NCBI GenBank assembly: GCA_036494815.1
Contig: DASXNV010000064.1
Span: forward strand, 1 to 64,000
DNA from: Poindextera sp036494815
Lineage (GTDB): Bacteria; Pseudomonadota; Alphaproteobacteria; Caulobacterales; Caulobacteraceae
Direction: 5' to 3'
Length of the DNA: 64,000 nucleotides
Shown: positions 25,061-33,800 of the stretch, piece by piece
How the letters are laid out: every line of letters starts with the position of its first letter
Numbering within the stretch: the stretch's first letter is position 1
The notes under the pieces: generated by a model
Databases searched by the model: none
Told to the model about the DNA's origin: nothing
The model's input: the letters and a program-made list of their open reading frames with translations, nothing else
Position numbers and translations under genes: made by a program

Positions 25061-27112
25061 ATGTCCAAGGCCACGCCTCAAGCCTCCCTGTTCGATGACG
25101 CGCTCAATCCCGCGCCCGCGCCCCCCCTCGCCTCGCCGCCGCACGAGCCGCGCCCGACCTCGGCGGCCACCGCCGCCGCCGCATCCGGCTATTCGGCCAA
25201 GGACATCGAGGTTCTGGAGGGCCTGGAACCGGTGCGCATGCGCCCGGGCATGTATATCGGCGGCACCGACGAACGCGCCCTGCACCACCTGTTCGCCGAG
25301 GTGCTGGACAACGCCATGGACGAGGCCGTGGCCGGCCACGCCAAGCTGATCGAAGTCACCCTCGACGCCGACGGGGCGCTGACCGTCAAGGACGACGGCC
25401 GCGGCATGCCCGTGGACCAGCACCCGAAATATCCCGGCAAGTCGGCGCTCGAGGTCATCATGACCATGCTGCACTCGGGCGGGAAGTTCTCCGGCAAGGC
25501 CTATGAGACCTCCGGCGGCCTGCATGGCGTCGGCGTCTCGGTGGTCAACGCCCTGTCAGAGCAATTGCAAGTCGGCGTCTGGCGCGACGGCCACGAATGG
25601 CGGCAAAGCTTCTCCCGCGGCAAGCCCGTGGGCGGGCTGCAACAGGTCGCCACCTCGCGCAAGCGCGGCACGGCGGTTCGCTTCCTGCCCGATCCGCAGA
25701 TCTTTGGCGAAGGCGTGGCGTTCAAGCCGGCGCGGCTCTACCGCATGACCCGCTCCAAGGCCTATCTGTTCCGCGGCGTCGAAATCCGCTGGCGCTGCGC
25801 GCCTGAGCGCATCCACGACCAGACGCCCCCTGAGGCCACCTTCCACTTTCCCAACGGCCTGGCCGACTTCCTGGCCGAGCGCACCGCCGGCATCGAGACG
25901 GTCACCGAGGCCTTCAGCGGCCGCATTGAGCGCACCGGCGAGGCGGGCGCGGTGGAATGGGCACTGACCTGGTCGCCCGCGGGCTTCGGCGAGGCCGACG
26001 GCTTCATTTCGTCCTACTGCAACACCGTGCCGACGCCGGAAGGCGGCACTCACGAGGCGGGCCTGCGCGCCGCCCTCACCCGCGGCCTGAAAGCCTATGC
26101 CGAACTGACCGGCGAAAAGCGCGCCACCATCGTCACCGCCGACGATGTCATCGCCCAGGCCGGCGCCTTGATCAGTGTCTTTATCCGCAATCCAGAATTC
26201 CAGGGCCAGACCAAGGAACGCCTGTCGTCCAGCGACGCCCAGCGCCTGGTGGAGGCGGCTCTGCGCGATCCGTTCGATCACTGGCTGACGGCTTCGCCCA
26301 AGGCGGCGAACCAATTGCTGCAGTTCGTCATCGAACGGGCTGAGGAGCGGCTCAAGCGGCGCAAGGACAAGGAGGTCGCCCGCGCCTCGGCGACCCGCAA
26401 GCTGCGCCTGCCCGGCAAGTTGGCCGACTGCTCCGGCCAGGCCACCGACGGCACCGAGCTGTTCATCGTCGAAGGCGACAGCGCCGGCGGCTCGGCCAAA
26501 CAGGCGCGCAATCGCCGCACCCAGGCTATCCTTCCCCTGCGCGGCAAGATCCTCAATGTCGCATCGGCCAGCAACGACAAGACCGGCGGCAACAAGGAAC
26601 TGTCCGACCTGACCCTAGCCCTGGGCGTCCAGGGCGGCAGCCGGTTCAAGGAAGACGATCTGCGTTATGAGCGGATCATCATCATGACCGACGCCGACGT
26701 GGATGGCGCCCACATCGCTTCGCTGCTGATCACCTTCTTTTATCGCACCATGCCGGGCCTGATCCGCGCCGGCCGGCTCTATCTCGCCCTGCCCCCGCTC
26801 TATCGCATCAGCCATGGCGGCAAGACCGCCTATGCCCGAGACGACGGGCACAAGGACGAACTCCTGGCTACACAGTTCAAGGGCAAGAAGCCGGAGATCG
26901 GCCGATTCAAGGGCTTGGGCGAGATGATGCCCGCTCAGCTGAAGGAAACCACCATGGATCCGGCCCTGCGGACCCTGGCCCGGGTGACCCTGCCCCGCGC
27001 CGAGGAGCCTGTGGAGGATCTGGTCGAGACTTTGATGGGCCGCAAACCCGAACTGCGCTTCCGCTTCATCCAGGAAAACGCCGAGTTCGCCACCGAGGAT
27101 CTTGACGTTTAG
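25061..27112 (+). CDS. parE: DNA topoisomerase IV subunit B
   Basis: ParE is the ATPase subunit of topoisomerase IV, which with ParC decatenates replicated chromosomes. The 683-residue protein has the GHKL ATPase features EVLDNAMDEAVAGHAKL, DDGRGMPVD and GGLHGVGVSVVNALS. The transducer domain follows. The TOPRIM motifs are ELFIVEGDSAGGSAKQARNR and DADVDGAHIASLLITFFYR. The first 45 residues form an Ala/Pro-rich extension before the ATPase domain (starting about GYSAKDIEVLEGLEPVRMRP). The RNRRTQAILPLRGKILNV segment separates it as ParE and not GyrB in this group. Confidence 0.95.
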   Translation: MSKATPQASLFDDALNPAPAPPLASPPHEPRPTSAATAAAASGYSAKDIEVLEGLEPVRMRPGMYIGGTDERALHHLFAEVLDNAMDEAVAGHAKLIEVTLDADGALTVKDDGRGMPVDQHPKYPGKSALEVIMTMLHSGGKFSGKAYETSGGLHGVGVSVVNALSEQLQVGVWRDGHEWRQSFSRGKPVGGLQQVATSRKRGTAVRFLPDPQIFGEGVAFKPARLYRMTRSKAYLFRGVEIRWRCAPERIHDQTPPEATFHFPNGLADFLAERTAGIETVTEAFSGRIERTGEAGAVEWALTWSPAGFGEADGFISSYCNTVPTPEGGTHEAGLRAALTRGLKAYAELTGEKRATIVTADDVIAQAGALISVFIRNPEFQGQTKERLSSSDAQRLVEAALRDPFDHWLTASPKAANQLLQFVIERAEERLKRRKDKEVARASATRKLRLPGKLADCSGQATDGTELFIVEGDSAGGSAKQARNRRTQAILPLRGKILNVASASNDKTGGNKELSDLTLALGVQGGSRFKEDDLRYERIIIMTDADVDGAHIASLLITFFYRTMPGLIRAGRLYLALPPLYRISHGGKTAYARDDGHKDELLATQFKGKKPEIGRFKGLGEMMPAQLKETTMDPALRTLARVTLPRAEEPVEDLVETLMGRKPELRFRFIQENAEFATEDLDV

Positions 27113-27351
27113 GGGCTTTTAAGGCGATGAGCCGACACCGGCCCGGCCTGGGGCTCCCTGCTGATTTTCGTCCCACAGCGGCCCCAAATGGGGACTTTGG
27201 GCCGCGCCATCAGGGATCAAATGCCGCGGCCGGCGGCCAATTCCCTTTGTTTGATTGACTTTCTGACCGCGAATCCTATGTTCCGCGCCAGTTGAGCCGG
27301 GATCGACTGGGCGATTTGCGCCCCGATGCGCCGGCCTTTTCATCACAGAGC

Positions 27352-29010
27352 ATGACTGAATTTTCCGAACTGGGGCTGAGCCCCGAAACTCTCAAGGCCG
27401 TCGCCGACAGCGGTTACACCACCGCCACCCCTATCCAGGCCGAAGCCATTCCGATCGCGCTATCGGGCCGCGACGTGCTGGGCATCGCCCAGACCGGCAC
27501 CGGTAAGACCGCCGCCTTCACCCTGCCAATGATCGAAAAACTGGCCAGTGGCCGGTCCAAGGCGCGCATGCCGCGCAGCCTGGTCGTCGCCCCCACCCGC
27601 GAACTGGCCGACCAGGTCGCCGCCTCGTTCGAGAAATACGCCAAGGGCACCAAGCTGACATGGGCGCTGCTGATCGGCGGTGTCTCCTTCGGTGACCAGG
27701 AAAAGAAGCTGGATCGCGGCGTCGATGTGCTGATCGCCACCCCCGGCCGCCTGCTGGATCACTTCGAGCGCGGCAAGCTGCTCATGACCGGCGTGCAGAT
27801 CATGGTGGTCGACGAAGCCGACCGCATGCTCGACATGGGTTTCATTCCCGACATCGAGCGGATCTTCAAACTAACCCCGCCCAAGAAGCAGACCCTGTTC
27901 TTTTCGGCGACCATGCCGCCGGAAATCACCCGGCTGACCAAGCAATTCCTCAACGATCCGGTGCGCATTGAGGCCTCGCGGCCCGCCACTACCGCCGAGA
28001 ACATCGCCCAGCACCTTGTCCGCATTCCGCTCAGCGATCCCAAGGCCAAGCGCATGGCGCTGCGGGCGCTGATCGACGGCGCCGAGATCAAGAACGGCAT
28101 CGTCTTTTGCAACCGCAAGAGTGAAGTCGATGTGGTCGCCAAGTCGCTCAGGGCCCACGGCCATGACGCGGCCGCCATCCACGGCGATCTCGATCAAAGC
28201 GTGCGCACCAAGACGCTCGAAGGCTTTCGCAGGGGCGAATTGAAGCTGCTGGTCGCCTCGGACGTGGCCGCGCGAGGCCTTGACATTCCTGATGTCAGCC
28301 ACGTGTTCAATTTCGACGTTCCGCACCACGCCGACGACTATGTCCACCGCATCGGCCGCACCGGCCGGGCCGGTCGTAGCGGCGACACGTTCATGATCGT
28401 CACCCCCGCCGACAGCCGCAACCTGGACAAGGTGCTCAAGCTGATCGGCAAGGTTCCGTCCGAGACGGTGCTGGATCTGGACTGGAGCCAGGCCGCCGGC
28501 GGCGACGAGCGTCGAGGCGGCGGCAGCCGCTCCAGCCGCGAACGCCCCGCTGGCCGCGAAGGCGGCGGCGCCCGCAGCCGCAGCCGTGAGCGTCCGCGCC
28601 CCGAAACGCCGGTCGAACAGCCCGATGTGGTCGAAGCGGTCGCGGCAGCGGCCGTAAGCGAAGCTCCGGTTCGCGAAGCCCCCGCTCGTGAAGAACGCGC
28701 CCCGCGGCGCGCCCGCTCCAGCAACCGCCCGGCTCGCCTCGACGATCGTCCCGCGCGCGTGGAAGACAGCCCTGCTCGCTCGGAAGACCGTCCGGCTCGT
28801 TCGGACGACCGTCCGGCTCGTTTGGACGGACGTCCCGTCCGCTCGGAAGAAAGACCCGCCCGCTCTGAAGAACGCCCGGCTCGCCGCGCGCCAGAGCCCG
28901 CGCGGCGCGACCGCGAGGAGCGTGAAGAAAGCGGCGTGCGCGGCTTCGGCGACGACACCCCCGCCTTCCTGCTGCGCCCGATACCCAAGATGGCCGAGGC
29001 CAAGAGCTAG
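27352..29010 (+). CDS. DEAD-box ATP-dependent RNA helicase (RhlE-type)
   Basis: The 552-residue protein has a Q motif (residues 5-30), motif I AQTGTGKT (46-53), motif II VVDEADRMLDMGF with DEAD at 154-157, SAT at 185-187, and motif VI HRIGRTGRAGR. These define an active helicase of the RhlE/CsdA group working in ribosome assembly or RNA decay with RNase E, which in alphaproteobacteria is typical. Residues 380-550 form a disordered basic tail that includes eight tandem heptapeptides (listed separately) and probably binds RNA. Start 27352 (MTEFSELGL) fits the Q motif. A strong terminator follows. Confidence 0.93.
   Translation: MTEFSELGLSPETLKAVADSGYTTATPIQAEAIPIALSGRDVLGIAQTGTGKTAAFTLPMIEKLASGRSKARMPRSLVVAPTRELADQVAASFEKYAKGTKLTWALLIGGVSFGDQEKKLDRGVDVLIATPGRLLDHFERGKLLMTGVQIMVVDEADRMLDMGFIPDIERIFKLTPPKKQTLFFSATMPPEITRLTKQFLNDPVRIEASRPATTAENIAQHLVRIPLSDPKAKRMALRALIDGAEIKNGIVFCNRKSEVDVVAKSLRAHGHDAAAIHGDLDQSVRTKTLEGFRRGELKLLVASDVAARGLDIPDVSHVFNFDVPHHADDYVHRIGRTGRAGRSGDTFMIVTPADSRNLDKVLKLIGKVPSETVLDLDWSQAAGGDERRGGGSRSSRERPAGREGGGARSRSRERPRPETPVEQPDVVEAVAAAAVSEAPVREAPAREERAPRRARSSNRPARLDDRPARVEDSPARSEDRPARSDDRPARLDGRPVRSEERPARSEERPARRAPEPARRDREEREESGVRGFGDDTPAFLLRPIPKMAEAKS
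28726..28893 (+). repeat. Tandem 21-base repeat coding for RPAR-type heptapeptides
   Basis: Eight consecutive heptapeptides of the form R-P-A-R-(S/L/V)-(E/D)-(D/E/G) fill helicase residues about 459-514, for example RPARSEDRPARSDD. Codons vary between units, so the DNA repeat is imperfect and has been kept at protein level. It alternates basic and acidic residues, suiting a disordered RNA- or protein-binding tail. Confidence 0.85.
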
Positions 29011-29012
29011 CC

Positions 29013-29039
29013 CCTTCCCCCGCAAGGGGGGAAGGTTTT
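29013..29039 (+). terminator. Intrinsic terminator after the DEAD-box helicase gene
   Basis: The stem CCTTCCCCC / GGGGGAAGG around a GCAA(G) loop is followed by TTTT. It begins two bases after the stop codon and lies between convergent genes, so it insulates the leftward dehydrogenase gene. Confidence 0.85.
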
Positions 29040-29044
29040 CAGCC

Positions 29045-30490
29045 CTACCGCTTGATTTGCCCTTCCAGGAACTTGCGGATCCCCGGTCCGTAGGGGGGAC
29101 GCATCTGTTGCAGCGGGCCGATATCTTTTTTTATCTGCGTATAGATGGCCTTGCAGTGGCTGAACTCGCGAAAGCCATCGACGCCGTGATAGCTGCCCAT
29201 GCCCGCCGGCCCGACCCCGCCGAACGGCAGATCCTCCTGAGCCACGTGAAAGACCACGTCATTGATCGTGACTCCGCCTGAGGTGGTGCGGGCCAGAACC
29301 TGCTCGCGCTCGGCGTCGTCGTCCCCGAAATAGTAGAGCCCCAGCGGCCGGTCGTGGGCGTTCACATAGTCGATCGCCTCGCCCACCGAGCCATAGGTCT
29401 TCACTGGCAGCACCGGCCCGAAGATCTCTTCCTGCATCACCTTCATGTCATCGGTGGGGTCGATGATCAGGGTCGGCGCGATCTTGCGGTGTTCCTGCTG
29501 GGTGAGATCTTCGCCGTCGGGCTTCATCTCAATCACCCGCGCGCCTTTGGCCCGGGCGTCGTCCACATAGCCCATGATGCGGTCAAAGTGCCGTTGGGCG
29601 ATGATGGCGGTGTAGTCGGGATTGTCCTTGAGGGTCGGGAACATCTTGTTCACCGCCCCCTGGGCCTCGGCGATGAACCCCTCCAACTTGTCGCTGGGGG
29701 TCAAGACATAGTCTGGGGCCAGGCAGATTTGGCCGGCGTTGAGGGTCTTGCCGTTCATGATCCGCGCCGCAGCCACGCCCATATCGGCCGACTTGCCGAT
29801 GATCACCGGGCTCTTGCCGCCCAGCTCCAGGGTCAAAGGCACCAGGTTCTCGGCCGCCGCCCTCATCACGTGCCGCGCCACGCCCGTGGCGCCGGTGAAG
29901 ATTAAGTGATCGAAGGCGAGGCCCGCAAAGGCCTGGCCTATCTCCGGCCCGCCGGTGATCACGGCGATCTCCTCGTCGGAAAAGGCGCCGCCGAACAGGG
30001 TGGCCATCAGATCCGAGGTCGCTGGGGTATATTCAGATGGCTTGATCATGGCCCGATTGCCGGCCGCCAGGATCCCGGCCACGGGCGCGAAGGTCAGGTT
30101 GACCGGAAAGTTCCAGGGGCTGATCACACCCACCACGCCCTTGGGCTGGAAGCGGACCTCGGCCTTGGCGCCAAAGAGACCCAAAATCGGCGGCGAAGTC
30201 TTCCGCTTTTCCGGCCTCATCCATTTGCGCAAATTGTCGCGGGCATGTTTCAGCGGACCGATCGAGGCGGCCACGTCTGTGAAAGCGGTGGCCTCGCGGG
30301 AGCGCGAACCGAAGTCCGTGTTCAGCGCGTCCTCGATCTCGATCCGGTGCTCGACCAGCAGGCCGATGCAGCGGTCGAGGCGTTCGATCCGTTTTTCCGC
30401 CGAGGGCACACCGTCGCGAAGATGAGCGGCCTTCTGTTTGGCCAGCAAGGCTTTCATCGAATTTTCGTCGTGGCCGACGGTCGCGGTCAT
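29045..30490 (-). CDS. Coniferyl aldehyde dehydrogenase-type NAD(P)-dependent aldehyde dehydrogenase
   Basis: The 481-residue ALDH has VVGVISPWNFPVNLTF, KPSEYTP, the NAD-binding FTGATGVARHVM, the general base in LELGGKSPVII and the nucleophile Cys in NAGQICLAPDYVL. The C-terminal part (VQEDLPFGGVGPAGMGSYHG) and the fatty-aldehyde-like length match coniferyl aldehyde dehydrogenases (CalB) of lignin-derived aromatic catabolism, but other hydrophobic aldehydes fit equally. No aromatic pathway gene is adjacent. Start 30490 (MTATVG) was chosen; a further ATG lies 11 codons inside. Confidence 0.87.
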   Translation of the reverse strand: MTATVGHDENSMKALLAKQKAAHLRDGVPSAEKRIERLDRCIGLLVEHRIEIEDALNTDFGSRSREATAFTDVAASIGPLKHARDNLRKWMRPEKRKTSPPILGLFGAKAEVRFQPKGVVGVISPWNFPVNLTFAPVAGILAAGNRAMIKPSEYTPATSDLMATLFGGAFSDEEIAVITGGPEIGQAFAGLAFDHLIFTGATGVARHVMRAAAENLVPLTLELGGKSPVIIGKSADMGVAAARIMNGKTLNAGQICLAPDYVLTPSDKLEGFIAEAQGAVNKMFPTLKDNPDYTAIIAQRHFDRIMGYVDDARAKGARVIEMKPDGEDLTQQEHRKIAPTLIIDPTDDMKVMQEEIFGPVLPVKTYGSVGEAIDYVNAHDRPLGLYYFGDDDAEREQVLARTTSGGVTINDVVFHVAQEDLPFGGVGPAGMGSYHGVDGFREFSHCKAIYTQIKKDIGPLQQMRPPYGPGIRKFLEGQIKR

Positions 30491-30720
30491 GGATCGGAAA
30501 CCTCCCAGGGCCACACTGACGGTGGCGTCAAGATCGCACCATGTGGCCAAGTCCGGCGGCGGACAAGATCACCCTAGGTCAAGCCACCCCAGCTCCATGC
30601 CCGATTCAGATTTCACAGGTCTTTCAGGCTCAGCTTTAACCCGCTGTTTCATTCTCTCTCGTAGCGTGAATGGGAGTGGATCGCCGAATGCGGTCCCACT
30701 AAGTGACTGGGGAAGACTGA

Positions 30721-31794
30721 ATGTCTGCTGGCGTCGAAAGCACCCTACGCGGGCCTAACGCCTATGACCTTGCGCGCAAGGTCTTGGTGGATATGGAACA
30801 CCGGCAGATCTGGCCGACCGCGCTGAACTACGAGCTGTGGCTGCACTTTGTCGCCAATCCCGACGGCGCCCTCGCCCAGGAAATCCAGCGGCTGTTGTCA
30901 TCCGGCGAAGTGATTACTGAAAACGTCAGCGAGCAGCTGGCCGCCGCGTTCCTGCCCAAGGCCCGCCTCAACGACCAGATCCGCGACGCTGGCGATCAGC
31001 TGAACAAGGAACTGACCGCCGTCGCCCAGGCGATCAAGCAGGCGCAGCGCTCCAGCGAGCAATACGGCCATACACTGGCCGGCGCCGGCCGCACCCTTGA
31101 GGAAGACGCCGCCCCCGAGACGCTCAAGCGCCTCATCGAGACCCTGACCGGCGCCACCAAGCGCGTGCAGCGCGAGAACAAATCCCTGGCCAAGCGGCTG
31201 GACGAATCCACCGCCGAGGTCGGCCGCCTGCGCGAACACCTGGAGCAGGTGCGCCGCGACGCCACCACCGACGCCCTGACCAACCTGGCCAACCGCAAGG
31301 CCTTTGATGACGAACTGATGCGCGCCTGCGCCGAGGCCACGGAAAAGTCCGAGCCCTTGGCCCTGGCGGTGATCGATATCGACCACTTCAAGCGCTTCAA
31401 CGACACCTGGGGCCACCAGACCGGCGATCAAGTGATCCGCTACGTCTCCAGCGTGATCGGCCGCATGGCCCCGCCGCCCCGCTTCGCCGCCCGCTATGGC
31501 GGCGAGGAATTCGCCATGATCTTCCCCAGCGAACGCGCCGCCGACGTCCTGGCGACCCTGGAGGAGATCCGCGAGGAAGTGTCATCCCGCGCCCTCAAGC
31601 GCCGCTCGACCAACGAGGATCTGGGCGCCATCACCGTTTCGGCGGGTGTGGCCGAGCTGAAATTCGGCGAAAAGATCGAAACCCTGATCGACCGCGCCGA
31701 CCAGGCGCTCTACGCTTCCAAGCGCACCGGCCGCAACCGCGTCACCACCGACGGCGACGTCATTCCACCGGCGGCGAACGCGGCGGCGGCTTAG
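30721..31794 (+). CDS. dgcB: GGDEF diguanylate cyclase, probably the DgcB orthologue
   Basis: The 357-residue protein makes cyclic di-GMP. Residues about 175-345 form the GGDEF domain with active site RYGGEEF, the substrate-binding DIDHFKRFNDTWGH and TDALTNLANRKAFDDEL. The N-terminal half is a long helical region with coiled-coil character (about 80-170) and no membrane helix. This arrangement, and the position beside the suf operon, match C. crescentus DgcB, a contact-responsive cyclase promoting attachment; the orthology is from memory. A C-terminal Pro/Ala tail follows. GGGGA precedes the ATG by six to seven bases. No RxxD inhibitory site is evident near GGEEF. Confidence 0.82.
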   Translation: MSAGVESTLRGPNAYDLARKVLVDMEHRQIWPTALNYELWLHFVANPDGALAQEIQRLLSSGEVITENVSEQLAAAFLPKARLNDQIRDAGDQLNKELTAVAQAIKQAQRSSEQYGHTLAGAGRTLEEDAAPETLKRLIETLTGATKRVQRENKSLAKRLDESTAEVGRLREHLEQVRRDATTDALTNLANRKAFDDELMRACAEATEKSEPLALAVIDIDHFKRFNDTWGHQTGDQVIRYVSSVIGRMAPPPRFAARYGGEEFAMIFPSERAADVLATLEEIREEVSSRALKRRSTNEDLGAITVSAGVAELKFGEKIETLIDRADQALYASKRTGRNRVTTDGDVIPPAANAAAA

Positions 31795-31810
31795 AGCGCC
31801 GTTACAGGCC

Positions 31811-32206
31811 CTATTCCGCTGCTGTCGCCGGCACGATGGTGACGCTCTCGCCACAGCCGCAGGCGTCAGTTTCGTTGGGATTGTGGAACACGAACTTGGC
31901 CGACAGGCGCGAGGTCTCGTAGTCGATCTGGGAGCCGATCAGGAACAGGATGGCCTTGGGTTCGATCAGGATCCTGACGCCCTTGTCCTCGACCACCTCG
32001 TCCATCGGATCGGCGCTCTCGGCATATTCCAGGACGTATTCCTGGCCGGCGCAGCCGCCGTTCTTCACCCCCACGCGCAAGCCGGCATAGGGCTTTTCCG
32101 CCCGATCCATGATTTCGCGCACCCGTTCGGCGGCGGCGTCGGTCAGGGTCACCACCTTGGGGCGCGGGCGACGGACGCGGGGTTGAACGATCGGATCCGT
32201 GGTCAT
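31811..32206 (-). CDS. sufA: A-type iron-sulfur carrier (SufA/HesB/IscA family)
   Basis: The 131-residue protein carries the three cysteines of the family: C52 in NGGCAGQEY and C116/C118 in DACGCGESV. The middle part (VRILIEPKAILFLIGSQIDY) matches A-type carriers, which accept clusters from SufBCD and deliver them to apoproteins. An N-terminal basic segment of about 15 residues is extra. It is the last gene of the suf operon; its ATG overlaps the sufT stop as ATGA. Confidence 0.93.
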   Translation of the reverse strand: MTTDPIVQPRVRRPRPKVVTLTDAAAERVREIMDRAEKPYAGLRVGVKNGGCAGQEYVLEYAESADPMDEVVEDKGVRILIEPKAILFLIGSQIDYETSRLSAKFVFHNPNETDACGCGESVTIVPATAAE

Positions 32207-32580
32207 CAGAACATGTTCAATTGCAGCTTGGCCTCGTCCGACATCCGCGAGGGGTCCCACGGCGGATCGAACACCAGATTGACGTCACAGGACTTGATGC
32301 CGTCGATGGTCAGCACCGCATCGCGCACCCAGTCCGGCATCTCGCCAGCCACGGGGCAGCCTGGAGCGGTCAGGGTCATGTCGATAGCCACGTCCTTGCT
32401 GTCCGAAACGTCGACCTTGTAGATCAGGCCGAGCTCGTAGATGTCCACCGGGATCTCCGGGTCAAAGACGGTCTTCAGCTTTTCGATCAGCTGGTCGGTC
32501 ACGGCGTCGAGCTCCACCTGGCTGAGGGCGGTGGCTTCGATCTGCGGGGCGCTGCTGGCGTCGTCCATGGGCGGGGTCAA
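32206..32580 (-). CDS. sufT: SUF system maturation protein SufT (MIP18/PaaD-like)
   Basis: The 124-residue protein has a DUF59 (MIP18/PaaD-like) domain: VFDPEIPVDIYELGLIYKVD, MTLTAPGCPVAGEMPDWVR with the conserved Cys in P-G-C-P, and VNLVFDPPWDPSRMSDEA. SufT aids iron-sulfur delivery, mainly in Fe-S-demanding states. The ATG is two bases from the sufS stop, and its own stop overlaps the sufA start. Confidence 0.92.
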   Translation of the reverse strand: MTPPMDDASSAPQIEATALSQVELDAVTDQLIEKLKTVFDPEIPVDIYELGLIYKVDVSDSKDVAIDMTLTAPGCPVAGEMPDWVRDAVLTIDGIKSCDVNLVFDPPWDPSRMSDEAKLQLNMF

Positions 32581-32582
32581 CT

Positions 32583-33800
32583 CTAAGCGAAAAAGGTTTG
32601 CACCTTGGCGAGGGCGTCGGCGAATGCGTCGGCCTCTTCCAAGGTATTATATAGGGCGAAGGATGCGCGCGCGCTCGAAGTAAGGCCGAAACGTCGCATC
32701 AAGGGCTCGGCGCAATGGGTTCCGGCCCGTACGGCTATGCCATAGCGGTCCAGAAGCTGGGCCACGTCATGGGCGTGAGCGCCCTCGACGGTGAAGGAGA
32801 AGATCGCCCCCTTGCCCGGCGCGGTCCCAATCTCGCGAAGCCAGTTGGCCCCGTTCAGGCGGATCTTGACCCGGTCATACAGCGCCCGCTCGTGGGCGGC
32901 GACGGCATCGCGGTCCAAGGTCCGCAGCCAGTCGATGGCGGCGCCAAGGCCGATGGCCTCCAAGATCGCAGGGGTGCCGGCCTCGAACCGGTGCGGCGGG
33001 TCGGCATAGGTGACAGTGTCCAGGGTGACTGTGCCGATCATCTCTCCGCCCCCCTGATAGGGCGGCAGGGCGGCCAGACGGTCGGCCTTGCCATAGAGCA
33101 CGCCGATGCCGGTGGGGCCGTACAGCTTGTGGCTGGAGAAGGCGTAGAAATCCACGTCCAGGGCCTGGACGTCGACGCTGGTGTGAACAATGGCCTGGCA
33201 GCCGTCCAGCAACACCGGAACCCCTGCGGCGTGGGCGATAGCCACCAGTTCGGCTGCGGGATTGATGGTGCCCAGCACATTGGACATATGGCTGAGGGCG
33301 ACCATGCGGGTCCTGGGACCCAGCAGGCCGCGATAGGCCTCCAGATCCAGCAGCCCTTCGTCAGTGACCGGCACGAAGCGCAGGACCACGCCCAGTCGCT
33401 CGCGCAGAAAATGCCACGGCACGATATTGGCGTGGTGCTCCATCACCGACAGCACGATCTCGTCGCCGGCGGTCAGCGACAGGCCGAAGGACGAAGCGAC
33501 CAGGTTGATGGCCTCGGTGGCGCTCTTGGTGAAGACGATCTCGTCGACGCTGGCGGCGTTCAGCAGCCCGCGCACGCTCTCGCGAGCCTGTTCGTAGGCC
33601 TCGGTGGTTTCGTTGGCCAGGGTATGCAGGCCGCGATGGACATTGGCGTAGGACTGCTCCATCGCCCGGCTCATGGCGTCGATCACCGCGCGCGGCTTTT
33701 GCGCCGAGGCCCCGCTGTCGAGATAGATCAGCGGCTGGCCGTTCACCTCCCGCTTCAGGATCGGAAACTGCTCGCGGGCCTTTTGAACGTCGAAAGTCAT
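32583..33800 (-). CDS. sufS: Cysteine desulfurase SufS
   Basis: The 405-residue PLP enzyme moves sulfur from cysteine to the Suf scaffold. It has LDSGASAQKPRAVIDA, the PLP-binding region ending SSHKLYGPTG with the Lys, and the catalytic Cys in RAGTHCAEPLMRRFG (about residue 358), in the group II (SufS) context. No sufE gene is next to it, so the sulfur partner must be elsewhere or be SufE-free. The ATG overlaps the sufD stop by four bases. A second desulfurase heads the same operon. Confidence 0.95.
   Translation of the reverse strand: MTFDVQKAREQFPILKREVNGQPLIYLDSGASAQKPRAVIDAMSRAMEQSYANVHRGLHTLANETTEAYEQARESVRGLLNAASVDEIVFTKSATEAINLVASSFGLSLTAGDEIVLSVMEHHANIVPWHFLRERLGVVLRFVPVTDEGLLDLEAYRGLLGPRTRMVALSHMSNVLGTINPAAELVAIAHAAGVPVLLDGCQAIVHTSVDVQALDVDFYAFSSHKLYGPTGIGVLYGKADRLAALPPYQGGGEMIGTVTLDTVTYADPPHRFEAGTPAILEAIGLGAAIDWLRTLDRDAVAAHERALYDRVKIRLNGANWLREIGTAPGKGAIFSFTVEGAHAHDVAQLLDRYGIAVRAGTHCAEPLMRRFGLTSSARASFALYNTLEEADAFADALAKVQTFFA

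Noticed and set aside
28726..28893. Tandem repeats considered as a CRISPR array
   Set aside because: The repeats are 21-base coding units in frame with the helicase, without unique spacers or cas genes.
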